Shown in pieces: positions 8,087 through 16,130 of a DNA stretch of 64,000 nucleotides. Origin of the DNA: an uncultured Opitutaceae bacterium (GTDB lineage Bacteria; Verrucomicrobiota; Verrucomicrobiia; Opitutales; Opitutaceae); the NCBI GenBank assembly GCA_937902925.1, contig CALFNN010000103.1, forward strand, positions 124,001-188,000. Direction: 5' to 3'. The translations under genes and the position numbers were made by a program. Positions within the stretch are counted from its first letter, which is position 1, and each line of letters starts with the position of its first letter. The notes under the pieces were generated by a model. That model saw only the letters and a list, made by a program, of their open reading frames with translations, ran no database searches and had not been told where the DNA came from.

Positions 8087-9904
8087 CTAAAACAGCGTGC
8101 CGGCGTGCATCAGGTAGTGCTCGACGACGGGGCCGATCGCCAGGGCGGGCAGGAAGGTGAGCGCGCCGACGAGGACGACGGTGCCGACCAGCAGCGCGAC
8201 GAAAGTGAAGCCCTCGGTTTGAAACGTGCCCGCGCTGGCGGGGACGAGTTTTTTCCCAGCGAGGTTGCCCGCGAGCGCGAGGATCGGGACGATCATCAAG
8301 AAACGGCCGATGAGCATCGCGACGCCACCGGTGACGTTGTAGTGCCAGTCGCCGTTCGCGGGATTGCCGGTGAGGCCGGCGAAGGCGGAGCCGTTGTTGC
8401 CGACGGCCGAGCTGTAGGCGTAGAGGATTTCGCTGAAGCCGTGCGGGCCGGCGTTGTTGAGCCCGGCCTGGCCCCAGTCGCTGACCGCGGCCCACGCGGT
8501 GCCGGCGAGGATCGTCGCGGAGAGCAGCATGAGCACAAGCATGACGAGCTTCACGTCGTAGGCCTCGATTTTCTTGCCGAGATATTCGGGCGTGCGGCCG
8601 ACCATCAGGCCGGCGATGAACACGGCGAGCACGACGAAGATGAGCATGCCATAGAGGCCGGCGCCGACGCCGCCGAAAATCACCTCGCCCGTCTGGATGT
8701 TGAACAGCGGCACGAGTCCGCCGATGGGCGTGAACGAATCGTGCATCGAGTTGACGGCGCCGCACGAGGCGTCGGTGGTGATCGTGGCGAACAGCGCGGA
8801 GTTGAAGATGCCGAAGCGCACCTCCTTGCCCTCCAGGTTGCCGTCGGCGGCGGCCACGCCGAGTTTTTGGTGGATGGGATTGCCGGCGGCCTCGAATTTC
8901 CAGCACACAAGCGCGCCGGCGACGAACAGCGCGGCCATCGCGCCCCATACGGCCCAGCCGTGGCGCTGGTTTTTTACCATGCGGCCGAGATAATAGGTGA
9001 GCGCGCTCGGGATCGCGAAGATGGAGAGCATCTGGAGAAAGTTGGAGAGCGGCGTGGGATTCTCGAACGGGTGCGCGGCGTTGGCGTTGACGTAGCCGCC
9101 GCCGTTGGTGCCGAGCATCTTGATCGCGACCTGCGAGGCCATCGGTCCCTGGACGATGTTTTGCGTGTCGACTTTCTGGTCGACCAGCACGGGCGTCTTG
9201 CCGTCGGCGCCGAGGACGGGCTGGCCTTTGTCGTCGGTCTTCGGGACCTGGATCGTATACGGCTCGATGGTCTTCGCCGCGGTGTAGGGCTTGAAATTCT
9301 GGATCATGCCCTGTGAAACGAGCACGAGTGCGAACACGACGCAGACCGGCACGAGCAGGTAATAGGTCACGCGCACGGTGTCGGCCCAGAAGTTGCCGAT
9401 GGTCTTCGCCGAGTGGCGCGCGATGCCGCGGACGAGCGCGGCGGCGATGGCGATGCCGGCGGCGGCCGAGGTGAAGTTGTGGATGGTCAGCGCGACCATC
9501 TGCGAGAAATAGGACATCGTCGCCTCGCCGCCGTAGTTCTGCCAGTTGGTGTTGGTCGTGAAACTCGCGGCGGTGTTGAAAGCGAGCCCCGGCGCGAGGC
9601 CGGGCAGGCCCTGCGGGTTCAGCGGCAGCCGATCCTGAAAGCGCAGGATGAAATACGTGAACAGCATCCCCACGAGGCTGAACGCCAGCAGCGCGAGCGT
9701 GTAGCCGATCCAGCCCTGCTCCTTTTCCGGATCGATGCCGCAGACGCGGTAGGTCAGCCGCTCGAAAGGGCGGACGATCGGGTCGAGAAACGTGCGGCCG
9801 CGGGCGTCGAGCACCTGGACGAGGAAGAGGCCGAGCGGCTTCGTGATGACGAGCAGCGCGCCGACGTAGAGCGCAAATTGGAGCCAGGAATTGGGCGAGT
9901 TCAT
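8087..9904 (-). CDS. kdpA: KdpA, K+-binding and translocating subunit (605 aa)
   Basis: KdpA is the channel-like subunit that selects and moves K+ in the KdpFABC complex. The four selectivity-filter-like loops of the superfamily of K+ transporters are visible, including TNTNWQNYGGE, GTNGGGYVNANAAHPFENP, TTDASCGAVNSMHDSFTPIGG and SAVGNNGSAFAGL. About ten membrane helices can be traced. It is somewhat longer than E. coli KdpA (557 aa), mostly through a periplasmic stretch around QVPKTDDKGQPVLGADGKTP. The start is ATG 9904, 51 bp after kdpF; kdpB follows after 33 bp. Confident. Confidence 0.97.
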   Translation of the reverse strand: MNSPNSWLQFALYVGALLVITKPLGLFLVQVLDARGRTFLDPIVRPFERLTYRVCGIDPEKEQGWIGYTLALLAFSLVGMLFTYFILRFQDRLPLNPQGLPGLAPGLAFNTAASFTTNTNWQNYGGEATMSYFSQMVALTIHNFTSAAAGIAIAAALVRGIARHSAKTIGNFWADTVRVTYYLLVPVCVVFALVLVSQGMIQNFKPYTAAKTIEPYTIQVPKTDDKGQPVLGADGKTPVLVDQKVDTQNIVQGPMASQVAIKMLGTNGGGYVNANAAHPFENPTPLSNFLQMLSIFAIPSALTYYLGRMVKNQRHGWAVWGAMAALFVAGALVCWKFEAAGNPIHQKLGVAAADGNLEGKEVRFGIFNSALFATITTDASCGAVNSMHDSFTPIGGLVPLFNIQTGEVIFGGVGAGLYGMLIFVVLAVFIAGLMVGRTPEYLGKKIEAYDVKLVMLVLMLLSATILAGTAWAAVSDWGQAGLNNAGPHGFSEILYAYSSAVGNNGSAFAGLTGNPANGDWHYNVTGGVAMLIGRFLMIVPILALAGNLAGKKLVPASAGTFQTEGFTFVALLVGTVVLVGALTFLPALAIGPVVEHYLMHAGTLF

Positions 9905-9955
9905 GAGAGGGAAGTGTCACGTATTGCGTGACACTTTGACGGAGCGTGGCGGTGG

Positions 9956-10039
9956 TCAGAATTTCTCCGGGCGCAGGACCGCGACGACGAGGTAGGCGAG
10001 ACAGGCAAGCGCGATGAGGGAGATGACGATGGTTTCCAT
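9956..10039 (-). CDS. kdpF: KdpF, small stabilising subunit (27 aa)
   Basis: This is a 28-codon frame (with TGA) immediately upstream of kdpA. The peptide starts METIVISLIALACLAYL and ends VAVLRPEKF. A single hydrophobic helix plus the L-x-(N/R)-x-E-x-F type ending is the KdpF signature; E. coli KdpF is 29 aa. KdpF sits in the membrane beside KdpA and stabilises the complex. The position directly before kdpA is the standard kdpFABC order. Confidence 0.92.
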   Translation of the reverse strand: METIVISLIALACLAYLVVAVLRPEKF

Positions 10040-10072
10040 GGGGGAAGAGCTGCCGGAGGTGGTGGACGGGAT

Positions 10073-10162
10073 TCAGCGGACCTTTGCGCAGAACCAGGCG
10101 TAGGCGGCGGCGAGGACGAAAAACGCGACCGAGAGCGCGACGAGGGCGAAATCGTTGTTCAT
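10073..10162 (-). CDS. 29-aa membrane peptide, first gene of the kdp operon
   Basis: This is a 30-codon frame with ATG at 10162 and TGA at 10073, 33 bp upstream of kdpF. The peptide begins MNNDFALVALSVAFFVLAAA and ends AYAWFCAKVR: one hydrophobic helix with a short basic, Cys-containing tail. From memory, comparable tiny proteins with a helix and a Cys-containing end occur just before kdpF in several phyla, usually unannotated. Its role is unknown. Context suggests it is a further small subunit or assembly factor of the pump. Confidence 0.6.
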   Translation of the reverse strand: MNNDFALVALSVAFFVLAAAYAWFCAKVR

Positions 10163-10362
10163 GGCGCGGCGAGTATCGCACCGTCGGGTCGTGGCGCCTA
10201 ATCAAGCGGAGGCGGGAAGGCGTTAAGAAAACATCAAGCCGGGGCGGGCGTGGAGGGAAAACAAGGAATGCGCAGCAATTTGAAGGGCTAAAGGCGCGGC
10301 GGGTGTTATGAAGAGGCCAGCACCGGCGTTCCCGGATGGAGCGCCCGCGGGCCCAACGCGCC

Positions 10363-10713
10363 ATGTCCCTGCCTCCCGATCACCTCGATCCGCTCTTCGA
10401 CCGCTGGCGGGCGGAGGCTCCGCGCCTCGCGGCCCCGCTGGCGCCGGAGGTGTGGCGGCGGATTCGCGCGGGGCGCGACGGCCGCGAGCCGCGCGGGCTG
10501 GCGGCGTTCGCGGCGGCGTTTGCCCGGCCGTCGTTTGCGATCGCGTTCGTGAGCGCGTGCGTGCTGGGCGGCCTGTTTTTCGCCGAGTTGCGGGTCTCGC
10601 GGCTGCAGGCCGAGCGCAACACCCAGCTGGCGCGGAGCTACGTGCGCCTGATCGATCCGTTGCTCAACAGCCTGCCGCCGGCCGGCGCCAAGGTCGGCAC
10701 CTCCCACCGATGA
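10363..10713 (+). CDS. CnrY-like anti-sigma membrane protein (116 aa, predicted)
   Basis: The start is ATG 10363 (MSLPPDHLDPLFDRW); an upstream in-frame ATG at 10336 reads as non-coding. The N-terminal ~50 residues are cytoplasmic (RAEAPRLAAPLAPEVWRRIR). One helix follows (FAIAFVSACVLGGLFFAEL), then a short extracytoplasmic tail. The stop overlaps the start of the next gene (ATGA), indicating coupled translation with the periplasmic sensor. The order small one-helix protein, anchored periplasmic sensor, ECF sigma is that of cnrY-cnrX-cnrH, so I infer an anti-sigma role. I see no sequence-level match that would prove it. It is divergent from the kdp operon. Confidence 0.55.
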   Translation: MSLPPDHLDPLFDRWRAEAPRLAAPLAPEVWRRIRAGRDGREPRGLAAFAAAFARPSFAIAFVSACVLGGLFFAELRVSRLQAERNTQLARSYVRLIDPLLNSLPPAGAKVGTSHR

Positions 10714-11168
10714 AACGCGCGCTCCTCGTGATCCTCGCGGGACTCGTCAGCGGCGTGCTGGCGCACGTGGCGTGGTTCGATACCCACCGGCCCGCCGGGG
10801 GCGAGGGGCTCGATTCGCAACTGGCGTGGATGCAGCAGACGCTGGCGCTGTCGCCGGAACAGTTCGCACGGATCAAGGCGCTGCACGAGCAGTCGAGTCC
10901 GCAGTTGCTCGCCCTCGCCGCGCAGGTGGCGCGGATGCGGGACGAGTTTGCGGCGTTCGAGCGGGAGCGCCGGACGACGGGCGAGGTGGATTTTCTGGAG
11001 TTCGCCGGGTTTGTCGAGCAGCGGCGCGCCGTGGATCGCGAGTGTGCGGAATCCACGCGGCGGCTCGTGCTGGCGGCCAGCGAGATTCTGAACCCGGACC
11101 AGCGGGAAACGTATCTGACGCTGCTGAACCCCGCGCTCAAGGGCACCGACGCGGTGGGCGTCAATTGA
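10710..11168 (+). CDS. CnrX/Spy-like anchored periplasmic sensor (152 aa)
   Basis: An N-terminal helix (ALLVILAGLVSGVLAHVAW) anchors a periplasmic four-helix domain. LALSPEQFARIKALHEQ and the later LNPDQRETYLTLL are the two repeated helix-turn features of the CpxP/Spy/CnrX family. The length is the same as CnrX (148 aa). By eye alignment, the CnrX metal ligands (two His near the start of the domain, a His and a Met in the last helix) are not conserved, so metal sensing is doubtful. It overlaps the upstream gene by 4 bases and lies 18 bp before the sigma factor. Likely role: receives an envelope signal and controls the anti-sigma protein. Confidence 0.7.
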   Translation: MKRALLVILAGLVSGVLAHVAWFDTHRPAGGEGLDSQLAWMQQTLALSPEQFARIKALHEQSSPQLLALAAQVARMRDEFAAFERERRTTGEVDFLEFAGFVEQRRAVDRECAESTRRLVLAASEILNPDQRETYLTLLNPALKGTDAVGVN

Positions 11169-11186
11169 GCCGCGCCGCGCGCTCCG

Positions 11187-11813
11187 GTGAACGCAGACCC
11201 CGCCAGCGACCGCGCCGACCTTCACCTCCTGCAACAGGGCGATGAAAGCGCGCTCGACCGGCTGATGGCCCGCTGGGAGCAGCCGCTGTTTGCGTTCGCG
11301 TGGCGCTACCTGCACCAGGAGGCCGACGCGCGGGAGCTGGCGATCGAAGTGTTCGTGCGGTTGCACCAGCAGAGCCGCCGGCTGCGCGCGGACACGAATC
11401 TTTCGGCCTGGCTGTTCACGACACTGACCAATCTCTGCCACAACCGGCACCGCTGGCGGCGGCGGCATCCGACCGTGAGCCTCGACGATGCCGCCGGCAC
11501 GGCTCTGGCCGGCAGTGCCGTCGCGGACGAAACGGCGACCGGGCCGGGCGAGGCGCTGGATCGCGACGTGGTGTTACGGGCGCTCGATGCGGCGATTGGG
11601 CGGCTGCCGCGCGAACTGCAGACCGCCGTGCTCCTGCATCACCACCAGGGACTCTCGTATCGGGAGATCGCCGGGATCAGCGGCTGCTCGGAGCGGGGCG
11701 TCGAGACGCGGCTTTACCGGGCGCGGCGGCAGTTGCGCGAGGAGCTGGTGGCCCTGCTGCACGAACCGCCGGCCGGGCTGGCGTTCAATCGGTCTTCGCC
11801 GCGATCGGGTTGA
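11187..11813 (+). CDS. ECF RNA polymerase sigma factor (208 aa)
   Basis: This is an extracytoplasmic-function sigma factor. Region 2 is DESALDRLMARWEQPLFAFAW, followed further on by SAWLFTTLTNLCHNRHR. Region 4 has LPRELQTAVLLHHHQGLSY and REIAGISGCSERGVETRLYRA, a helix-turn-helix. The start is GTG 11187. It is the third gene after the CnrY-like and CnrX-like genes, so it is probably held inactive by the one-helix protein. Its 3' end overlaps the 3' end of the convergent TonB-type gene by 29 bp. Target promoters cannot be deduced from the window. Confidence 0.9.
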   Translation: MNADPASDRADLHLLQQGDESALDRLMARWEQPLFAFAWRYLHQEADARELAIEVFVRLHQQSRRLRADTNLSAWLFTTLTNLCHNRHRWRRRHPTVSLDDAAGTALAGSAVADETATGPGEALDRDVVLRALDAAIGRLPRELQTAVLLHHHQGLSYREIAGISGCSERGVETRLYRARRQLREELVALLHEPPAGLAFNRSSPRSG

Positions 11814-12519
11814 AGCGGAAGACCTGGCGGGCGTGGACGAGGACCGGGAGGCCGTTGCGGGTCGGCGGCTCGAATTTCCACTGGCGCACGGCGTCGACCG
11901 CGACGTTGGCGAGCAGGGTGTGCGGCCAGCCGGTGACGTAGGGGAGGCGCACGGCGCCGGTTTCGTCGATGTAGAAATCGACGACGACGTCGCCGACGGC
12001 GCCGTGCTCCGCGAACTGCTGCGGGTAGACCGGGCGGACCATGGCGAGGGGAACGGGGATGCGGTCGAGATCGCGCAACGAGCAGGGTTGATAGGCGTCG
12101 TGCATGATCGAGTTGAACATCGCGGTCACGGTGTCGCCGAGAGTGGTGGAGACGACGACGCCCTTCACCTCGAACGCGAACCGCAGCTCGATGCAGACGG
12201 GGACGGGGTCGCCCATCACGCGCGCCGGCTCGAATTCCCAGTGCCGGAGGGCATCGACGGCGGCGGTGGCGAAGAGTTTGTCCGTGTAGCGCGTCACGAG
12301 CCAGTCCGCGAGATGACCGTCGGCGTCGACACTGATGAGCAGGTCGACCCGCCCGCCGTTGCGATAAACCGGGATGAGCGCCTCGGGAAAAACCGGGTCG
12401 ACGGTCTGGATGATCCGGGCGGACTTGATCTCCTGAAAACGATTGGGCGGCGACGCGTTGGTTTGCGCGAAGGCGACCGGGAGGGTGGCGGCGAGCAGGA
12501 CAATCAGCGGTGTTTTCAT
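11785..12519 (-). CDS. Exported protein with two TonB C-terminal-type domains (244 aa)
   Basis: The start is ATG 12519, giving a signal peptide (MKTPLIVLLAATLPVAFAQT). Two copies of the TonB C-terminal fold follow. Copy 1 has VDPVFPEALIPVYRNGGRVD with VDALRHWEFEPARVMGDPV. Copy 2 has VRPVYPQQFAEHGAVGDVVV with VDAVRQWKFEPPTRNGLPV. Unlike true TonB it has no N-terminal membrane anchor or Pro-rich spacer, so it is a secreted energy-transducer-like protein rather than a TonB. A longer upstream frame is rejected because it removes the signal peptide. It is convergent with, and overlaps, the sigma gene. Confidence 0.8.
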   Translation of the reverse strand: MKTPLIVLLAATLPVAFAQTNASPPNRFQEIKSARIIQTVDPVFPEALIPVYRNGGRVDLLISVDADGHLADWLVTRYTDKLFATAAVDALRHWEFEPARVMGDPVPVCIELRFAFEVKGVVVSTTLGDTVTAMFNSIMHDAYQPCSLRDLDRIPVPLAMVRPVYPQQFAEHGAVGDVVVDFYIDETGAVRLPYVTGWPHTLLANVAVDAVRQWKFEPPTRNGLPVLVHARQVFRFNPIAAKTD

Positions 12520-12652
12520 GACGAGGGTGGTTTGCCGGGCATAACACCGGGCGCGGGTGCGGCCCTTCAGCGACGGGGAACGATGGGCGAAAGAGAGCGG
12601 GGCCGGAGTAATGTGGACTGGCGGTCGACCGAACTCCGCGTCACCGTATCCC

Positions 12653-14416
12653 ATGGAAAAACGCCCGTTTGCCGAACTCGGCCTCTCTCCCGACCTCCTC
12701 AAGGCCGTCGAAAAAATGGGCTTCGAGGAGGCGTCGCCGATCCAGACGGCGGTGATTCCCGTCGCCCTTACGGGCCGCGATGTCGTCGGGCAATCGTCGA
12801 CCGGCTCGGGGAAAACCGCGGCGTTTGCGATTCCGGCGCTCGAGCGCGTCGACCCGAAACAGCGCGCCGTGCAGGTGCTCGTGCTGTGCCCGACGCGCGA
12901 GCTGGCGGTGCAAGTGGCCGAGGAGACGGGCAAGCTCGCGCTCTTCAAGCGCGGCGTGATGGGCGTGCCGATCTACGGCGGGCAGAGCTACGAGCGGCAG
13001 TTCCGCGCACTGGCGGCGGGCGTGCAGGTCGTCATCGGCACCCCCGGCCGCGTGATGGACCACATGGAGCGCGGCACGCTGAAACTCGATGCGCTCAAGA
13101 TTCTCGTGCTCGATGAAACCGACCGGATGCTCGACATGGGTTTTCGCGACGACATCGAGCATATCCTGAAAGCCGTGCCCACCACGCGGCAGCTGCTGTT
13201 TTTCTCGGCGACGATCCCACGGATGATCCAGGACCTGATCGGCCGTTACACGAAGGACCCGGCATGGATCCGGATCGAATCCGTCGCGCAAAACGCGCCG
13301 CAGGTGGAGCAGAGGTGGTTCGAGGTCGACCGCCGGTCGAAGATCGAGGCGCTGACGCGGCTGATCGACGTGAACGATTTCCGCTACGGGATCATTTTCT
13401 GCAGCACGAAGATCATGGTCGACGACCTCGACGAGCACCTCCACGCCCGCGGCTACGCGACCGACCGGCTGCACGGCGACATCTCGCAGGCGCAGCGCGA
13501 CCGCGTGATGCAGAAATTCCGGGAGCGGAAGTTCGAGTTTCTCGTGGCGACGGACGTCGCGGCGCGCGGACTCGACGTGGACGACCTCGAGGTGGTGTTT
13601 AATTTCGACCTGCCGAACGACGCGGAAGACTACACGCACCGGATCGGGCGGACGGGGCGGGCGGGGCGGAAGGGACGGGCGTTCACGTTCGTTTCCGGGC
13701 AGGAACTCTACAAACTGCAGAGCATGGTGCGGTGGGCGAAACTCGACGTGCACCGGGGAAAAATCCCGTCGCTCGACGAGGTGGACGAGGCGCGCACAAA
13801 CGTGTTTTTCGAGAAAATCCGGACGACACTCGACGCGAAGGACTTCAAGCCGCACGACCGGATGATCGACCGGCTGCTCGACCAGGGTTACGCGAGCACG
13901 GACATCTGTTCCGCGTTGATCCATCTGCTGCAGGCGGCGCCCGGGGCGGGCGGCGGCCCGGCCAAAGCGGCGCCGGCCAAGCCCGCGCCCGCGGCGAAAC
14001 CCGCCAGACCGGCGCCGGCGTGGGCGAAACCAGTCGCCGCCCCCGAGCCGGTCCCGGCGACCGGCGAGACCGAAATCGACCGCGAGCGCGAGGACGACGA
14101 CGGGCATCCCGCCGGTCCGCCGCGGAAATCGAAATACGAGCGGCCGGCGCGGACGGGGCGCGAGCCGGGCATGGCGACGGTTTTCCTGAACGTCGGCCGC
14201 AAGCAGCTCGTCACGCCGGCGGACATCGTGGGAAAAATCGCCGGCGTCACGCGGCTACCGGCGACGGCGGTCGGCGCGATCGACATCCACCAGCGGCACA
14301 CGCTCGCCGACGTGGCGGCGGAGCACGCCGGATTGATCGTGCAAAAACTCGCGGGCATCAAGTTGAAGGGCATCGCGCTGGAGCCGTCGCTGGCGGGCGG
14401 CGAATCGAAATCGTGA
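12653..14416 (+). CDS. DEAD-box-family ATP-dependent RNA helicase with DbpA-type RNA-binding domain (587 aa)
   Basis: The start is ATG 12653 (MEKRPFAELGLS). The Q motif ends at Q31. Motif I is SSTGSGKT (48-55), Ia is PTRELA, motif II is D153-E-T-D, motif III is SAT, and motif VI is HRIGRTGRAGRKG. After the helicase core comes an Ala/Pro-rich linker (~450-500). A C-terminal domain (~505-580) contains VFLNVGRKQLVTPADIVGKI, the DbpA/DeaD RNA-binding fold. The canonical DEAD motif reads DETD here (GAT GAA ACC GAC at 13109-13120). Likely roles are ribosome assembly and mRNA remodelling. It stands alone between divergent and downstream genes. Confidence 0.93.
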   Translation: MEKRPFAELGLSPDLLKAVEKMGFEEASPIQTAVIPVALTGRDVVGQSSTGSGKTAAFAIPALERVDPKQRAVQVLVLCPTRELAVQVAEETGKLALFKRGVMGVPIYGGQSYERQFRALAAGVQVVIGTPGRVMDHMERGTLKLDALKILVLDETDRMLDMGFRDDIEHILKAVPTTRQLLFFSATIPRMIQDLIGRYTKDPAWIRIESVAQNAPQVEQRWFEVDRRSKIEALTRLIDVNDFRYGIIFCSTKIMVDDLDEHLHARGYATDRLHGDISQAQRDRVMQKFRERKFEFLVATDVAARGLDVDDLEVVFNFDLPNDAEDYTHRIGRTGRAGRKGRAFTFVSGQELYKLQSMVRWAKLDVHRGKIPSLDEVDEARTNVFFEKIRTTLDAKDFKPHDRMIDRLLDQGYASTDICSALIHLLQAAPGAGGGPAKAAPAKPAPAAKPARPAPAWAKPVAAPEPVPATGETEIDREREDDDGHPAGPPRKSKYERPARTGREPGMATVFLNVGRKQLVTPADIVGKIAGVTRLPATAVGAIDIHQRHTLADVAAEHAGLIVQKLAGIKLKGIALEPSLAGGESKS

Positions 14417-14479
14417 CCGGCGCCACCGGGCCGCGCCCTTGACAGTCGCAGGGGCGCGCCGTTATTCCCTCGGCCCCGT

Positions 14480-15100
14480 ATGGAAGCCGCGCTCGATCAA
14501 CCGGTGCTCGTGCTGAACCGCCTGTGGCAGGCGGTGAACGTCATTGGCGCCCGTCGCGCCTTCGGGCTGCTGGCCCGCGGGCACGCGCAGGTCGTGCATC
14601 ACCACGACGACGACTTCCGGACGTTTGCGCTGCTCGACTGGATCGATTTTTCGTCTCACAACCCGCCGCGCGAGGAACTGGAGACGGTGCACACGCCGAG
14701 CCGCACGATCCGGCTGCCGCGGGTGATCCTGCTGACGTTCTTCGACCGGCTGCCGTGCAAGGAACTGAAGCTGACGCGCAACAACGTCTTCGAGCGCGAC
14801 AAGAATCACTGCCAATATTGCGCACGGGTGCTGCCGCGCGAGCAGCTCAACCTCGACCACGTGATCCCGCGCGATTACGGCGGGAAGACGACGTGGGAGA
14901 ACATCGTGTGCTCGTGCATCAAGTGCAATACCCGCAAGGCGAACCGGCTCCCGCACGAGGCGGGGATGCGCCTGATCCGCAAGCCCGTCCGCCCGAAGTG
15001 GCGGCCGGTGATCTCGCTCGTGCTCGGCAACCAGCAGCACCACGAGGTGTGGAAGGATTTCCTCGACGTCGCCTACTGGAACGTGGAACTGGAGGAGTGA
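14480..15100 (+). CDS. HNH endonuclease family protein (206 aa)
   Basis: The C-terminal half is a zinc-bound HNH domain: C111-x2-C114 (CQYC), D126-H127 in NLDHVIPRDYGG, N141 in WENIVCSC, and C146-x2-C149 (CIKC). The N-terminal part (VLVLNRLWQAVNVIGARRAF) is the accessory region common to stand-alone bacterial HNH proteins of this type. The length is typical. No toxin-immunity, phage or restriction partner is adjacent, so it is more likely a housekeeping nuclease of unknown substrate than a mobile or defence element. The start ATG 14480 follows the helicase by 63 bp. Confidence 0.9.
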   Translation: MEAALDQPVLVLNRLWQAVNVIGARRAFGLLARGHAQVVHHHDDDFRTFALLDWIDFSSHNPPREELETVHTPSRTIRLPRVILLTFFDRLPCKELKLTRNNVFERDKNHCQYCARVLPREQLNLDHVIPRDYGGKTTWENIVCSCIKCNTRKANRLPHEAGMRLIRKPVRPKWRPVISLVLGNQQHHEVWKDFLDVAYWNVELEE

Positions 15101-15188
15101 GGCGGTCGCCGGGGCGCCGCGGCCGGATTCCGCGCGGGCGTGCGATTGCGAGATTGCCGGCCGGTGGGCGGCGCATCACGTTTGACGC

Positions 15189-15716
15189 ATGCTCGCGACT
15201 CTTGTGATGACCGTCATCGGCGCCGACCGGCCCGGACTTGTGCAGCTCGTGGCGGCGCGGGTGGCCGACCATGGCGGCAACTGGCTCGAGAGCCGGATGT
15301 GTCATCTCGGCGGGCAGTTTGCCGGCATCCTGCGCGTCGAGGTCGACGCGGGTCGGAGCGACGAATTAGTGCGGGCGTTGCGCGGGCTCGAGACACAGGG
15401 GCTGCGCGTCATCATTCATGCGGAGGGCGAGGTCGCGATGATCGCGAGCGGCGTGGTGGCGACGATCGAGGTCGTCGGCCAGGACCGGCCGGGGATCCTG
15501 CGGAGCGTGTCGGGCGTGTTCGCGGCGCACGGCGTCAACGTCGAGGAGCTTTCGTCCGAGCGGGTGAGCGCGCCGATGGGCGGCGGGACGCTGTTCCACG
15601 CGCGGGCCACGGTGCTGGTGCCGGAGGGAAAAAACCTCGCGGCGGTGCGCGCCGATTTGGAAAAAATCGCGGCGGATTTGATGGTCGATCTCAAGCTGCA
15701 GGCGACAAAGGGGTAG
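15189..15716 (+). CDS. Double-ACT-domain regulator, GcvR-like (175 aa)
   Basis: Two ACT domains are arranged in tandem. The first (~5-80) begins VMTVIGADRPGLVQLVAARV. The second (~90-170) begins ATIEVVGQDRPGILRSVSGV. There is no other domain. This is the layout of the glycine cleavage repressor accessory protein GcvR and related amino-acid-binding regulators. The ligand is unknown. No gcv gene is nearby, so the specific GcvR role is not supported by context. The start is ATG 15189. It is followed 10 bp later by the repeat-derived element at 15726. Confidence 0.85.
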   Translation: MLATLVMTVIGADRPGLVQLVAARVADHGGNWLESRMCHLGGQFAGILRVEVDAGRSDELVRALRGLETQGLRVIIHAEGEVAMIASGVVATIEVVGQDRPGILRSVSGVFAAHGVNVEELSSERVSAPMGGGTLFHARATVLVPEGKNLAAVRADLEKIAADLMVDLKLQATKG

Positions 15717-15725
15717 TCGGGCTTT

Positions 15726-15867
15726 ATACCAATCGCCCTCAGCTTTTCCGCATTGCCGGAGAACGGACCTCCCGGTCCGTTCGCTTGTCCCGAGTGCGAG
15801 GAAAGTTCCTCAACCGGACCGGGAGGTCCGTTCCCCTTTTAGAGCATTTGCATCGGGCGATTGGTAT
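15726..15867. repeat. 142-bp MITE-like element with 13-bp terminal inverted repeats enclosing a REPIN
   Basis: The outer ends are perfect 13-bp inverted repeats: ATACCAATCGCCC at 15726-15738 and its reverse complement at 15855-15867. Inside are two palindromes. One, at 15761-15782, is GAACGGACC / TCCC / GGTCCGTTC. A slightly degraded, inverted partner lies around 15812-15833. The 27 bp at 15756-15782 are identical to those in kdpB and at 52004. The element has no coding capacity and sits between the ACT regulator and the convergent small membrane gene. It could fold into a bidirectional terminator-like structure, but there is no T-tract. Confidence 0.8.
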
Positions 15868-15918
15868 TACGCCCGACCTACGAGGCAGGAGTGGGTCAGG
15901 AACCGCGGCGGCGCGAAA

Positions 15919-16116
15919 TTATTTTTTCTCCGACGCCTGGCGCATCGCCACCCACAGGACGGCGGCGGCGACGAAATCGACGGCGGCGATCAGGAGGCGG
16001 AGCGGGAGGATGATTTTCCGGGCGAGCGTGGCGATGAGCACGGCGCCGACGGCGAGCACGACGATGAGAATCGCGAGCGTTCGCTTCTGCCGTGCGATTT
16101 TTTCCTCGGGAGTCAT
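15919..16116 (-). CDS. Small two-helix membrane protein (65 aa)
   Basis: The start is ATG 16116 (MTPEEKIARQKR); an upstream in-frame extension overlaps the cupin gene and reads as non-coding. Two hydrophobic helices are present, TLAILIVVLAVGAVLIATLA and a second around LLIAAVDFVAAAVLWVAM, with a short charged tail (RQASEKK). I know no family. It lies 14 bp downstream of the cupin gene on the same strand, so it is probably co-transcribed. Confidence 0.65.
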   Translation of the reverse strand: MTPEEKIARQKRTLAILIVVLAVGAVLIATLARKIILPLRLLIAAVDFVAAAVLWVAMRQASEKK

Positions 16117-16130
16117 GGCCGGAGCGGGCG

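Noticed and set aside
10163-10362. A possible c-di-AMP or other riboswitch in the kdp leader
   Set aside because: No conserved ydaO-type core can be read in the 200-bp divergent region. Only unremarkable GC-rich sequence and no clear promoter boxes.
5937-10364. A single minus-strand open frame of ~1475 codons across the kdp genes
   Set aside because: It is Arg/Pro/His-rich shadow reading of kdpB and kdpA in another frame. The true genes have full family motifs.
14480-15100. HNH gene as part of a homing, phage or toxin system
   Set aside because: No intron, phage, immunity or restriction partner adjacent. Base composition matches neighbours.
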